Assembly (NCBI GenBank): GCA_017535315.1
Contig: JAFXUD010000042.1
Coordinates: 36,977-100,976, forward strand
DNA: 64,000 bases
Source: Victivallales bacterium
GTDB lineage: Bacteria; Verrucomicrobiota; Lentisphaeria; Oligosphaerales; Oligosphaeraceae
Direction of reading: 5' to 3'
Shown here: positions 51,101 to 58,809 of the stretch, piece after piece
Layout: each line of letters starts with the position of its first letter
How positions within the stretch are numbered: the stretch's first letter is position 1
The notes under the pieces: model-generated
The model's input: only the letters and a program-made list of their open reading frames with translations
Database searches by the model: none
What the model was told of the DNA's origin: nothing
Translations under genes and position numbers: made by a program

Positions 51101-52131
51101 TCCGATTTGATGCGGGCAGGAATGCCAAGGTGCGCGTATTTCTTGTCCTGCTCCTTCCAGTAACTTTCCCCGTCAACCAGACGAATGGCCTTGATAGTGA
51201 CTTTGCCAGGGAACTGGTTGACCAAATCCAGGCGCATCCTCGTGATGGCCTTTGCATTTTCCCAGAGGGTGCCTGCTTTGCCGTTGTGGAGGTTGATGAA
51301 GTGGGTATGTGGCTTGCCATCGCCCTTGAGGCTCCCCACGCCAAATTTGGCGGCTTCGTTCAGCACAGGTGCCGTATCTGTGCCGAAGAAGAGCTGCCCA
51401 GTGGTTGCAGCGGGTATCCCCGTCGCAACATATTCGATCTGCATGAAGTCGGCCCCTTGCGGTGCCACTTCGATGTCGCGGATATCGATGTTTGAGTAGG
51501 TATCCGTCAAGTCCAGCACCAAGCCGTCGGGGGTTGGGGTGGCGGTCAGGTGCCGCGCATTGTCCCATCCCGCGTTTGTGTTGTTGAACACCCACTCCTT
51601 GGAGTTGGCGGGAGGCCAGTTCTTGGCGGCGCGCAGATCATCCCGCGAGAGAAGGCGAATGGACTTCAGCAGCATCTTGCCCGTGAAACCTGAGACCAGG
51701 TCCAGGCGCATCGAGGTGACGACGGTCTCCGTATTCTTCCAGATTGGCGTGCCCCGCCCCGCATAGAGTTGCACTAAGGAGACATGCTCCTTGCCGTCTG
51801 CGACGATGGCGGGCATGTAGTATTTCGCGTTCTCGTTGAGATTTGGGGCCTTCTTTGTGCCGAAGAACATGATGCCTCCGTTGCCCTCGAGCTTGCCTTC
51901 CGCGACATACTTCAGCTCCAGATAGTCATATTTGGCTGAGGCAAAATCCAGTTTTTCGACAAGAAAATTGGGGTATTTACCGTTGAAGGTGAGCTCAAGC
52001 CCCTCGGGGGTCTCACGTGCCGTCAGGTCTTTTGTAGGGACCCATCCGCAGCTCCCCTGCGTAAAATCCCACTCCTGGGCACTCACTCCCATTACCAAAG
52101 CCAACAATAGCCAACAAATGGTGTTTTTCAT
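48139..52131 (-). CDS. Large secreted glycosidase-like protein with duplicated N-terminal domain
   Basis: The 1330-residue protein has a signal peptide (MKNTICWLLLALVMGVSA). Residues ~20-160 and ~180-325 are two related beta domains; each has an FFGT segment (GIMFFGTKKAPNLNENAKY; GQLFFGTDTAPVLNEAAKF) and a MRLDLV segment. They are likely carbohydrate-binding. A further beta-sandwich region precedes a TIM-barrel-like part from about residue 660 (GKPFFFNILTS, YVWCHPSNWYEKL) that recalls GH42/clan-A beta-galactosidases. The C-terminal part has an amidotransferase-like fold (VDVILLPDVKKVASKYKMFIFLNAF), also seen in GH42-like enzymes. It probably cleaves a host or plant glycan outside the cytoplasm; catalytic glutamates cannot be assigned. 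Its promoter and leader motif lie at 52297-52336. Confidence 0.75.
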   Translation of the reverse strand: MKNTICWLLLALVMGVSAQEWDFTQGSCGWVPTKDLTARETPEGLELTFNGKYPNFLVEKLDFASAKYDYLELKYVAEGKLEGNGGIMFFGTKKAPNLNENAKYYMPAIVADGKEHVSLVQLYAGRGTPIWKNTETVVTSMRLDLVSGFTGKMLLKSIRLLSRDDLRAAKNWPPANSKEWVFNNTNAGWDNARHLTATPTPDGLVLDLTDTYSNIDIRDIEVAPQGADFMQIEYVATGIPAATTGQLFFGTDTAPVLNEAAKFGVGSLKGDGKPHTHFINLHNGKAGTLWENAKAITRMRLDLVNQFPGKVTIKAIRLVDGESYWKEQDKKYAHLGIPARIKSEMPETSAAQAKTMQDPNAPRFSSPMTSPAGGSHFQGINYIRVDFALDSLPAKNLLQSMCDDEVIALFLNGNKVEHKWSDFWRTQDSLEIPQKYFKTGKNALCVAYENTGSIGGLMMDLQMVLADGKYLVVTPAQGVGTTKKPEDGWIKPDYECTWEKVETRPGPPSSPWTNTIPDYTSIKALNGKVELSVKPLQECDVEVTFRSTTPFAEDEKFFGKYTTLGGALISSISGNLKELGGKLNPDGSAVIRFSPYKMPLYGVPQKGRWHFGIYGWSSEGQYSLEVASPERVVPGETAVLKLAQTPTGPVPMLNGKPFFFNILTSHQYKQQFSVPSGMEGKNSPFNVVVIRAGGAAETDWWKGPDQYDFEALDRTLSQLMYLYPDSMLGIYVWCHPSNWYEKLYPDRISKAHDGSKFGYYVSTVTFSDPEVRADAQRALTAFVNHCEKYFGSKIVLYNLMGGISCEWQGWQSHSPKFADFGVNAKRDFIKYAATRGVKVDEVPGADARMASDGGIFRNPKQHALAMLYDDYYNESVAECVRGIAEVTKKACNGNKLVGCYYGYLLEYANLGHCVNGGGHNNLALLLNSPDMDFFLSPQSYGIRALGMPNGEMKPFAAIREAGKLSILEDDTRTHLTQPAGFNQTVTLEHTLNVLKRNVGMYLAHKMPLNQLPLAGGNELDDPKIREMFTKSIKAGQYLMEKGLDPTTEIAAVVDEDSIKYLAATRAKHGMECNGVFDYNYKGELVEGNGRSVQALSGELLYYQREALGQIGAPVDVILLPDVKKVASKYKMFIFLNAFADSDELEKAFAVLRKNNIPTIITYGAGFIDNNGFNTATMSKLAGMTIANTQPGWLKLDWNQGGSIGSKYEVNPRFAVEDASAKPFGKYSDNGAVAVAEKGNVLFYGAATLDTEFIREYARKKGIHIYCDTRENLCAGGNIVSINARSAGKKTIHLPRKCRVEDIYSGEVVADNANEITLDMKAFETRVFLCK

Positions 52132-52296
52132 GTAAACCTCGCTTAATAGATGAATTATTAGAATAGCACGGAGAATAGAGGTATTTACAAAACTATCATC
52201 GCAATGCGCGTCGCCATGAACACATTGGCGTCGGCAACGCCTCTCGCCGCACGTAAGTGCGGCTTCTAGCCGTTACCCTGGCCACTGCGCCATCTC

Positions 52297-52336
52297 CTGG
52301 CGCATTTGCGCCAGTTTTGAAATTACCTCAATAATA
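52297..52336 (-). promoter_or_regulatory. -10-like TATTAT and conserved leader hairpin of the 1330-residue gene
   Basis: On the minus strand TATTAT (52331-52336) is followed by GAGGTAATTTCAAAA and then the perfect hairpin CTGGCGC-AAAT-GCGCCAG (52297-52314), about 165 bases before the start codon. A near-identical block precedes the pseudopilin gene (61095-61171). Other content of the gap 52132-52664 is a GCCGCAC/GTGCGGC hairpin near 52245-52265, a C-rich stretch near 52415-52450, a tandem repeat and a terminator. Confidence 0.5.
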
Positions 52337-52547
52337 TGCTTTTGTTTCCTGAAAAAACAACCAGAAACGTGTGAATATTTCCACTTGTGCAATTGAGCCG
52401 CACCCTACCTTGGATTAAACCCACCCCACACCCCCCACCCAACCACCCCTACTTTACTTATGCAAGGGTCTGATTTCAAGCCCCAAAAATGACTTTTAAA
52501 AAAGATTGTGAAACGCTATTAAAATTAATAGAAAACACGTAAATTTT

Positions 52548-52610
52548 ATAAGAAGCACGTGCATGTTTATAGGAAGCACGTGCATGTTTATAAGAAGCAT
52601 GTGCATGATT
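52548..52610. repeat. Three tandem 21-bp units carrying CACGTG-type palindromes
   Basis: Units 52548-52568, 52569-52589 and 52590-52610 read ATAAGAAGCACGTGCATGTTT with one to three changes each. A degenerate fourth unit lies just upstream (52528-52547). Each contains GCACGTGC or GCATGTGC. The array could be a cluster of protein-binding sites. It lies downstream of the 681-residue gene and well upstream of the 1330-residue gene promoter. Confidence 0.7.
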
Positions 52611-52624
52611 GTAAAAAATCCTCT

Positions 52625-52660
52625 TGTGCGATTGGAGCCTCTCGTAGCTCCAATTGCACA
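52625..52660 (-). terminator. Terminator of the 681-residue glycosidase-like gene
   Basis: TGTGC-G-ATTGGAGC pairs with GCTCCAAT-T-GCACA (one mismatch, 8-base loop), starting 4 bases after the stop codon. In the minus direction AGAGGATTTTTT follows. The plus side also has a T-run (GTTTTTAG), so it could work in both directions. Confidence 0.75.
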
Positions 52661-52664
52661 GTTT

Positions 52665-54710
52665 TTAGTCGTTTTGCTCCTCCACCTCGACTGCGCACAT
52701 TCCGCGATTGGCAGTTGTCTTAACCGTCAAGGTGTTTTCGGTCACATTGCGGGGATAGCAGGGGAACGAACTCGTAATTTTGGGGTTGGCTATCGGCTTT
52801 GAAAAGTTCAGGGTAACGGAGAGGTTTCGTATCCCCAGGTTTTCGACAATTGTTTCCACGCGTCCATTGGCGAATGCCCTTGTCAGCAACTGGCATTCGC
52901 CCGTTGGAGCGGCGATTTTCGGTACAAGCCTCCCGCTATTCATCCCCCAGCGTTCCAGGGCCTGCCGCACGGCGGTGAATACATCCTGCCAAAGCTGTGG
53001 GGCGATTCCCATTTGCGGCAAAACGGTGACGGCGGAATAGAGTTGCAGGAAATTGGAGCCACCCTCATTGTAGGCAGGGATGTCTGGCATGGGCTTGTAT
53101 TGTCTTCTTTGAGAAGGATTGCCAGAATGAAGCAGGAGTACCGCGAAACGGGAATCGTCGAAATACTCTCCCTGCGGTGCATATTCGGCCAGATATTCAC
53201 TTCTCCCGACCAGGACAACAGGCTCTGGCCTTTGCAGAAGGTGCTTCATGGTCTCTTCTCCCAGAAGGTGTGCCAGTGGCACGCACAATGGCTCGTGGAT
53301 CTCCTCCAGTTCATCTGCGCGGGCTGTCGATTGCAAGGCAAATCCTGCATATTTGAACTTGTAGAGCGTGTCAAAGGCTGTCGGGAAATAATCGTAGAAG
53401 TAGTCTTCGCTCCCCTCGGAGACCATCTTGTCATCCCAGACAAATACCATCTCGCCTGCTGAGATAAGAGGCTCTGGACGGATGGCCGCACGCCAACGGG
53501 AGGTGATGAACTCCCAGTCCGAGTCGGAGAAGCCATCGGCCAGGCAGGCAGTCAAGCCATCTGCCGCGCGGCAAAGCCTCCCTTGCCGATAATGCGCGAG
53601 CGAGGCCAATGCGAAAAGTTCCCTCTCATAGCCAGCAGGAGACTGGCGGACATTGTCCCAATCCTCCACGACATCCTTGCAACCATGCAAGAACAAGATG
53701 CGGGTGTCGGGGAGATAGGCGCGGATTTCCTGCATGGCGGCGATGCACCAGGTGTGATAGTGGCGATGCAGGTCGGGGAAAAGCTGCCAGGGCTCCCGTG
53801 GAGCCTGATTGGATAGAGAAAGGGGGACTGTTTCGCAGACGATGGCATCGACACCCGCCTCGACGACCGCTTTGTAGTCGAGGCCCAGCCAGTCTGCAGT
53901 AGCCTGGCTTCCGCGAGTATAGGAGGAGTTCATGATGCATTGTCCGCCGAGAGGATGGATTTCGCGCGCAATTGCCTCCCAGAACTCCACCCAGCGGTTT
54001 TGGATGAAGCGGGTGAACTCGCGCCGATGTTCACCCCAAATCCAGCTCATGCGCTTCTTTTGCCTGGCTGGATTGCCATCGCAGGACTGAGTAACGTATT
54101 CAGGGGCCTCCAGGCCAGTTCGCAACAGGAAGTTCTTGGTGATGTTGTCGCTGGCGACACGCCGATGAAGGAGTCCTGTCGAGTTGAACCTGTCTGCCCC
54201 ATGGAAGCCTGCAAAACCGTAGTCGTGGCAGACCTGCCCCACCTTTGGTGCGAAAATCTGTTCAATCGGGGTGCCGTCATTCAGAAACGCGATGGGATTG
54301 AAGCGATAAATGTCGCCCGAAAGGTGTTCGGTCAGCTCCTCGTGCTGCCCCAGCCATTCAGCACCAAACTTGTTCTGGTAGTAGCATGTGAACATGGAGA
54401 GATAGGTCGGGACCCCGCGTTTTTTGAGGTTTGCTATCAACTCGCGCAGTTGCCAGTTCGTCCATTTCTGGCGTTCCCTCTGCTCGTTTCGCGGATGGGC
54501 ATTCCGAGAGCAAACCGTTGGCGGCAGTTCATATTCCTCCTCCATTCCCCTGTGGCTGAATGGAAAATCCGCCGCGCAGATGAAGAGGAAAATGGAATCA
54601 GGCTTTTGGGGAATGGCATCCAGATAGCGCGCCGCCCCCCTGTCTGCATCCGTGTTTTCAAAGGCAATAAGTTCTGTCCAAAGATGATACTCAAACGCTT
54701 TCTCTGTCAT
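52665..54710 (-). CDS. Cytoplasmic glycosidase-like protein of unknown family
   Basis: The 681-residue protein has no signal peptide. The N-terminal ~430 residues read like a TIM barrel: DSIFLFICAADFPFSH, LKKRGVPTYLSMFTCYYQ, DYGFAGFHGADRFNS, a WVEFWEAIAREIHPLGGQCIMNSSYTR stretch and IVCETVPLSL. The C-terminal part includes VVLVGRSEYLAEYAPQGEYFDDS (amidotransferase-like) and a small beta domain ending TTANRGMCAVEVEE. The layout is similar to GH42-like and other large Lentisphaerota proteins, but I recognise no named family. Acting in the cytosol, it may process imported oligosaccharides. GGAGTGAAAG precedes the ATG at 54708-54710. Its terminator is at 52625-52660. Confidence 0.6.
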   Translation of the reverse strand: MTEKAFEYHLWTELIAFENTDADRGAARYLDAIPQKPDSIFLFICAADFPFSHRGMEEEYELPPTVCSRNAHPRNEQRERQKWTNWQLRELIANLKKRGVPTYLSMFTCYYQNKFGAEWLGQHEELTEHLSGDIYRFNPIAFLNDGTPIEQIFAPKVGQVCHDYGFAGFHGADRFNSTGLLHRRVASDNITKNFLLRTGLEAPEYVTQSCDGNPARQKKRMSWIWGEHRREFTRFIQNRWVEFWEAIAREIHPLGGQCIMNSSYTRGSQATADWLGLDYKAVVEAGVDAIVCETVPLSLSNQAPREPWQLFPDLHRHYHTWCIAAMQEIRAYLPDTRILFLHGCKDVVEDWDNVRQSPAGYERELFALASLAHYRQGRLCRAADGLTACLADGFSDSDWEFITSRWRAAIRPEPLISAGEMVFVWDDKMVSEGSEDYFYDYFPTAFDTLYKFKYAGFALQSTARADELEEIHEPLCVPLAHLLGEETMKHLLQRPEPVVLVGRSEYLAEYAPQGEYFDDSRFAVLLLHSGNPSQRRQYKPMPDIPAYNEGGSNFLQLYSAVTVLPQMGIAPQLWQDVFTAVRQALERWGMNSGRLVPKIAAPTGECQLLTRAFANGRVETIVENLGIRNLSVTLNFSKPIANPKITSSFPCYPRNVTENTLTVKTTANRGMCAVEVEEQND

Positions 54711-54821
54711 CTTTCACTCCGTTATGGATTGTCGTTGGGAATGATTTTCTTTGATTCAATATACATTGTGCCTGATTATATGCAACATAACGATGGAGAA
54801 ACAAGAGAAATCCTGCACCCT

Positions 54822-54975
54822 CGTCCCGCGTCCCAAGTCTCTTGTCCCTCGTCCCGCATCCCAAGTCTCTCGTCCCGCGTCCCAAGTCCCATGTCCCAAG
54901 TCCCATGTCCCACGTCCCAAGTCTCTCGTCCCGCGTCCCAAGTCCCACGTCCCACGTCCCTCGTCCCTCGTCTCC
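54822..54975. repeat. Array of 22 heptamers between two minus-strand genes
   Basis: Exactly 22 consecutive 7-base units of the form NGTCCCN (CGTCCCA, AGTCCCA, TGTCCCA, CGTCCCG, with AGTCTCT at regular intervals) fill the gap between the sigma-54 regulator stop (54991) and the 681-residue gene start (54710). A short CCGACC/GGTCGG hairpin (54974-54990) abuts the regulator stop. The open frames across it are repeat translations, not genes. Confidence 0.9.
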
Positions 54976-54990
54976 GACCGCCATGGTCGG

Positions 54991-56487
54991 CTACAAATAC
55001 TTCCTAACAGTGCGCCGATCAACGCCAGCGGCGCGCGCAGTTTTTGCGAGATTCCCGCCTTCATGCCTGAAGAGGGCCTGCATGTAGTTGTGAAGCACCT
55101 GCTGGACGGTCAGGGTTATGTCGGGGGATGCTTCTTTGACGGCGGGGGTATGCGCATTCGGCGGGATGTAGATTCCGCGAACCAGGAGGTTTCGCAGGCA
55201 CTGTTCCAGTTCGCGGACATTTCCTGGCCAAGGGTATTCCAAACCGAGATTTTTAACAATCCACGCATGGCTTTCCTCCGCGAATGCCTCCGCTTCTTGC
55301 TCATCGCCAAGGATGCGGTTTGCCAGGATCGACACGAAGAGCATCAGCTCGTCAGGATTTCCATTGACCAGCCGCCTGAGCGGGACAGTGGCGATGGTGT
55401 CGGAGCAGAGACGGTAGTAGAGGTCGTGGCGAAAGCGTTCCTGCTGGCTGGCCTGGTGGAGGTCGCGGTTTGTTGCGGCGATGAGTTTACCGTGGAACTG
55501 GAGCGGCCTGACCTCACCGATGCGCTGGAAGGAGCGTGTCTGGAGGACGCGCAGCAGCTTGATTTGCACTTCGGCATTGATGTCGCCAATCTCATCGAGG
55601 AAGATGGTTCCCCACGGTGTGCAGGTTTCCAGGTAGCCCTTGTGGTCGGCGATGGCTCCCGTGTAGGCGCCTTTCACATGACCGAAGAGCTCGGACTCAA
55701 GGATGCTCTGGGGCATGGCGGAGAGTTGAATCGCATGGAAACAATCAGGGTAGGCGCAGGCGAAAGTGGAGGTCTGACCGTTGATTGGAATGTACTGCGA
55801 GAGGGCGATAGCCCTTGCGACCAGTTCCTTGCCAGTTCCTGATTCGCCTGTGATGAGCGTGGTCACGTTGGACATCTTGTCGAAGAGCACGCGGAGATAG
55901 CGGTAGATATCGCAAGTGAAAATCGACTGCCAGATGTTTGCGCGGAAATTGGCCGCTTCCAGCGAACTTCCCGCGATTGTGTTGAAGATGAAGTGGAATG
56001 CCCTGTGAATCTGGAAGTAGGTGGCGAAGGTTTTTTCAGGAGAAAAAAGGCTTGGGTAACGTCGCGGCACGCTTGCTATGCACGTCTCAAAGTCATGCGC
56101 GAACGCCTTGTAACAGGGGAAATAGGTTTCGTCAGGTTGCGACACCATCATCTCCCCCATCGTCAGACGGTATTTCTCGAATAACCAATAGACCACCAGT
56201 TCGTCATAGACCTTCATCTCCTCCTCCGACGCCATTTTGAAACTGGGGGCGGAAAAACGCTGCTGGAGCCTGTCGACAAAATCCTTGCAGAGGGCGAAGA
56301 TCATCTCGACGTTTGGTGTCACAGAGCCTTGGTTGCCGATCTTATGCCACACAGGCGTGTCGCGTTTGGCGCGTCTCCCAAGGATTCTGCGTTCCTGCTC
56401 GGTGCGCTGCGGTGTGAAGGGGTTGGTATAGTTGAGGCCGCCTATCGCACGGGCAAGTTCAAGTTCATTGGAATTGAACAAGGACAT
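54991..56487 (-). CDS. Sigma-54-dependent enhancer-binding transcriptional activator
   Basis: The 498-residue protein has an N-terminal region (about 1-200) of no recognised sensor type. The AAA+ sigma-54 activation domain has Walker A GESGTGKE (about 214-221), the sigma-54 contact loop GAYTGA (273-278; Tyr for the usual Phe, a tolerated variant), Walker B TIFLDE (294-299) and arginine-finger region RFRHDLYYRL. A C-terminal Fis-type helix-turn-helix covers NLAKTARAAGVDRRTVRKYL. It should bind an upstream dyad and drive RpoN promoters. It is divergent from a VIT-VWA gene whose promoter is a perfect -24/-12 element. A GGAG lies upstream of the ATG at 56485-56487. No receiver domain is present, so it is not a standard response regulator. 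Confidence 0.93.
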   Translation of the reverse strand: MSLFNSNELELARAIGGLNYTNPFTPQRTEQERRILGRRAKRDTPVWHKIGNQGSVTPNVEMIFALCKDFVDRLQQRFSAPSFKMASEEEMKVYDELVVYWLFEKYRLTMGEMMVSQPDETYFPCYKAFAHDFETCIASVPRRYPSLFSPEKTFATYFQIHRAFHFIFNTIAGSSLEAANFRANIWQSIFTCDIYRYLRVLFDKMSNVTTLITGESGTGKELVARAIALSQYIPINGQTSTFACAYPDCFHAIQLSAMPQSILESELFGHVKGAYTGAIADHKGYLETCTPWGTIFLDEIGDINAEVQIKLLRVLQTRSFQRIGEVRPLQFHGKLIAATNRDLHQASQQERFRHDLYYRLCSDTIATVPLRRLVNGNPDELMLFVSILANRILGDEQEAEAFAEESHAWIVKNLGLEYPWPGNVRELEQCLRNLLVRGIYIPPNAHTPAVKEASPDITLTVQQVLHNYMQALFRHEGGNLAKTARAAGVDRRTVRKYL

Positions 56488-56512
56488 CGCTTCTTTCTCC
56501 TTTTTTCTTCTT

Positions 56513-56540
56513 AACATAATATGTCAACTTATTATGTCAA
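56513..56540 (-). promoter_or_regulatory. Sigma-70-type promoter of the sigma-54 activator gene
   Basis: On the minus strand TTGACA (56535-56540), a 16-base spacer and TATGTT (56513-56518). The -35 overlaps the dyad at 56532-56554, so the activator may repress its own gene when bound. Confidence 0.55.
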
Positions 56541-56554
56541 GTTGCATGACATAA
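56532..56554. promoter_or_regulatory. Perfect dyad, candidate binding site of the sigma-54 activator
   Basis: TTATGTCA (56532-56539), 7 bases, TGACATAA (56547-56554). A further direct half-site TATGTCAA lies at 56520-56527. The dyad centre is about 86 bases before the predicted start at the -24/-12 promoter, the normal distance for an enhancer-binding protein. Confidence 0.65.
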
Positions 56555-56602
56555 ATTGTATATTTTGTGTATTTGCAAGGGCAGAGTTGCCTGATTATTA
56601 TT

Positions 56603-56618
56603 TGGCACGCTGTTTGCA
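56603..56618 (+). promoter_or_regulatory. Consensus sigma-54 (-24/-12) promoter of the VIT-VWA gene
   Basis: TGGCACGCTGTTTGCA matches the RpoN consensus TGGCACG-N4-TTGCA completely, with the GG and GC at correct spacing. Transcription would start near 56629, leaving a leader of about 96 bases before the ATG at 56725. Confidence 0.85.
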
Positions 56619-56724
56619 AACAGTCATCGTGGAACTTTCCACCGTCTCTTCCACTGGCCATGGAGGGGGCGGCGGAAGGAACTGTCCTTCAAAAACAAAC
56701 TACATTCAAAAAGGAGTTGAAATT

Positions 56725-58764
56725 ATGAACGCATACCAACGAATAGTTACGACGCTTGCAACATTGACGACAGCCTTGAGCGCATTCTGCGCAGGAACCC
56801 TTTCACCTTCAGGTTCGGGATTGCTTCCAGCGGAGATTGTCAGCCATGATGTGACCGTCACCATCAACAACGGCTTTGCACAGACGGAGGTGACCCAGCA
56901 GTTCCGCAACAACAACGATTCCACCGTGGAGGCGACCTACAGTTTCCCCGTCCCGCAGTCTGCAAGCCTTTCAGAATGCCACGTGCAGGTCGGCGAGCAG
57001 CTTCTTGAGGGCGAGGTGGTCGAAAAGGACAGGGCGCATAAAATCTATGAGGAGGAGAAGAACGCAGGAAATAATGCTGCGAAGGCCGACAAGAACGGCT
57101 ACCAGGATTTCCGCTTCGACATCGCAAACCTCAAGCCTCAGGAGACTGCTACCATCTCCTTCACCTATTACCAGCCGCTTCCGATAGACACGGGTGTCTG
57201 CCGTTACGTATACCCTCTACAGGAGGGCAACACGGCGGACGAAGCGGAACTTTCCTTCTGGACGCGCAACAGCCGTCCGAGTGGCAAGACCAGCATCCGC
57301 GTGATTCTGCGCTCCGCATGGCCCGTCGCTGCCATTCGCGCCCCATACGGCACTCCAACCGCGCAGACAGAGGATCTCGCTGCTGGGACGGCGGACATCA
57401 CATACGAACTGGCGGACGGGCTTGACCGCGACTTCGTCTTCTACTACAGCCTGGCGGACAATCTGCCAGGGCGGCTTGAGGTCATCCCGTACAAAAAGAC
57501 AGGAAAGATGGGGACGTTCATGATGGTACTCACCCCTGGAATCGACCTACAGCCTATCACGCAAGGGGCCGACTATCTCTTTGTTCTCGACAACTCTGGA
57601 AGCATGTACGGAGAAAAGATAGCCACCCTCGTGAAGGGCGTCGTCAAAACCATTGAGAAGATGAATCCGCAGGACCGTTTCCGCATCATTTTCTTCAACA
57701 GCAGCGCAACGGATCTCACCAAGGGGTTCTTGTGCGCCACGCCTGAAAACGTCAGCGACACGGTCGAGAAACTGAAGAAGGTAAGAAGCAATGGCGGCAC
57801 CAACCTCTACGACGGCCTTTCAATGGCGCTCGCGAAACTGGACAGCGACCGCGTCACCAGCATGATTATCGTTACGGACGGCGTTGCAAACGTGGGCGAG
57901 GTCAGGCCAGAGGCATTCGCCAAGCTGATGAAACGCCAGGACATCCGCGTTTTTGGTTTCCTCATGGGAAATAGCTCGAACTGGCCCTTGATGCGGACAA
58001 TCTGCAACGTCTCTGGCGGATTCTACGACGCCGTCTCGAACGACGATGACATCATCGGCAAAATCATGCTTGCCAAAAGCAAAATCCTCCATGAGGCAAT
58101 GCATGACGTCAAGGTCTCCATCAAGGGTGTCGAAACCAGCGACATCACAAATCAGTGCATTCCGAAACTTTATCGCGGGCAGCAACTCGTGATGCTCGGC
58201 CATTATGCGAAGGGTGGAAAGGCCACCGTCACCATGGAGACCAAAATCAGCGGCGAAGCGAAAATGTACACCTGCCAGATGGATTTCCCAGAAGAAGAGC
58301 TTGACACCCCCGAGTTGGAGCGTCTCTGGGCGCTTGCTCAAATCGAGATGCACGAGGATATGGTCAACCAGGGAATCGAGCCGCAGGCGGAGAAGGCCGA
58401 TTTCGTGCGTGGTATTGGCCTCAAGTACCAGCTGGTGACAGACGAGACCTCGATGATCATCCTCAACTCGGATGCCCATAGCCGCCATTCTGTTGAACGG
58501 CACAACCAGAAGCGCGTCCGCAACGAGAGGCAAGCGCAGAGCAGACGGCTTGCCAATCCAGTCAGAAACTATCGTGTCGATGTACCACGCAAGGAGGCTG
58601 TGTCGTCCGATGGGGACAACTCCAGCCAGCAGAGAAGCAACCACATGTTCACCTTGCCTGCGCCGAGGATTGGCGGTGGTGGTGGGGCCATTGACCCGTG
58701 GCTGCTGCTGATAATGGGTGGCTTCGTTGCAGCGGCAGTCTGCCTGCCAGAACGTAAACGGTGA
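56725..58764 (+). CDS. VIT-VWA surface protein with C-terminal sorting-like tail
   Basis: The 679-residue protein starts MNAYQRIVTTLATLTTALSAFCAG (signal peptide) with AAGGAG 8 bases upstream. The VIT (inter-alpha-trypsin) domain is at about residues 35-165 (VTVTINNGFAQTEVTQQFRNN, ATYSFPVP, VVEKDRAHKIYEEEKN). The VWA domain from about 283 has MIDAS DNSGS (289-293) and IIVTDGVANVGE. After a polar linker the chain ends with a run of five glycines (650-654), AIDPW, a hydrophobic helix and PERKR at the C-terminus. This tripartite end resembles GlyGly-CTERM sorting signals cleaved by rhombosortase. A rhomboid-family gene follows 368 bases downstream. Expression should require sigma-54 and the divergent activator. 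Confidence 0.88.
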   Translation: MNAYQRIVTTLATLTTALSAFCAGTLSPSGSGLLPAEIVSHDVTVTINNGFAQTEVTQQFRNNNDSTVEATYSFPVPQSASLSECHVQVGEQLLEGEVVEKDRAHKIYEEEKNAGNNAAKADKNGYQDFRFDIANLKPQETATISFTYYQPLPIDTGVCRYVYPLQEGNTADEAELSFWTRNSRPSGKTSIRVILRSAWPVAAIRAPYGTPTAQTEDLAAGTADITYELADGLDRDFVFYYSLADNLPGRLEVIPYKKTGKMGTFMMVLTPGIDLQPITQGADYLFVLDNSGSMYGEKIATLVKGVVKTIEKMNPQDRFRIIFFNSSATDLTKGFLCATPENVSDTVEKLKKVRSNGGTNLYDGLSMALAKLDSDRVTSMIIVTDGVANVGEVRPEAFAKLMKRQDIRVFGFLMGNSSNWPLMRTICNVSGGFYDAVSNDDDIIGKIMLAKSKILHEAMHDVKVSIKGVETSDITNQCIPKLYRGQQLVMLGHYAKGGKATVTMETKISGEAKMYTCQMDFPEEELDTPELERLWALAQIEMHEDMVNQGIEPQAEKADFVRGIGLKYQLVTDETSMIILNSDAHSRHSVERHNQKRVRNERQAQSRRLANPVRNYRVDVPRKEAVSSDGDNSSQQRSNHMFTLPAPRIGGGGGAIDPWLLLIMGGFVAAAVCLPERKR

Positions 58765-58809
58765 TGATTATACGTCCCCCACGGCTTTCACAGAAGGCCG
58801 TGGGGGGAG

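Noticed and set aside
54822..54975. CRISPR array or protein-coding repeat at the heptamer tract
   Set aside because: Units are 7 bases with no spacers.
54691..55064. Open frames encoding repeated LGTRDERLGTWD-like or PSSRVPSP-like words
   Set aside because: Direct translation of the heptamer array. 7-base units preserve long-range periodicity but carry no coding evidence.
56521..56724. In-frame N-terminal extension of the VIT-VWA protein up to 56521
   Set aside because: It would place the sigma-54 promoter inside the coding region and precede the signal peptide with non-signal sequence. AAGGAG marks the ATG at 56725.
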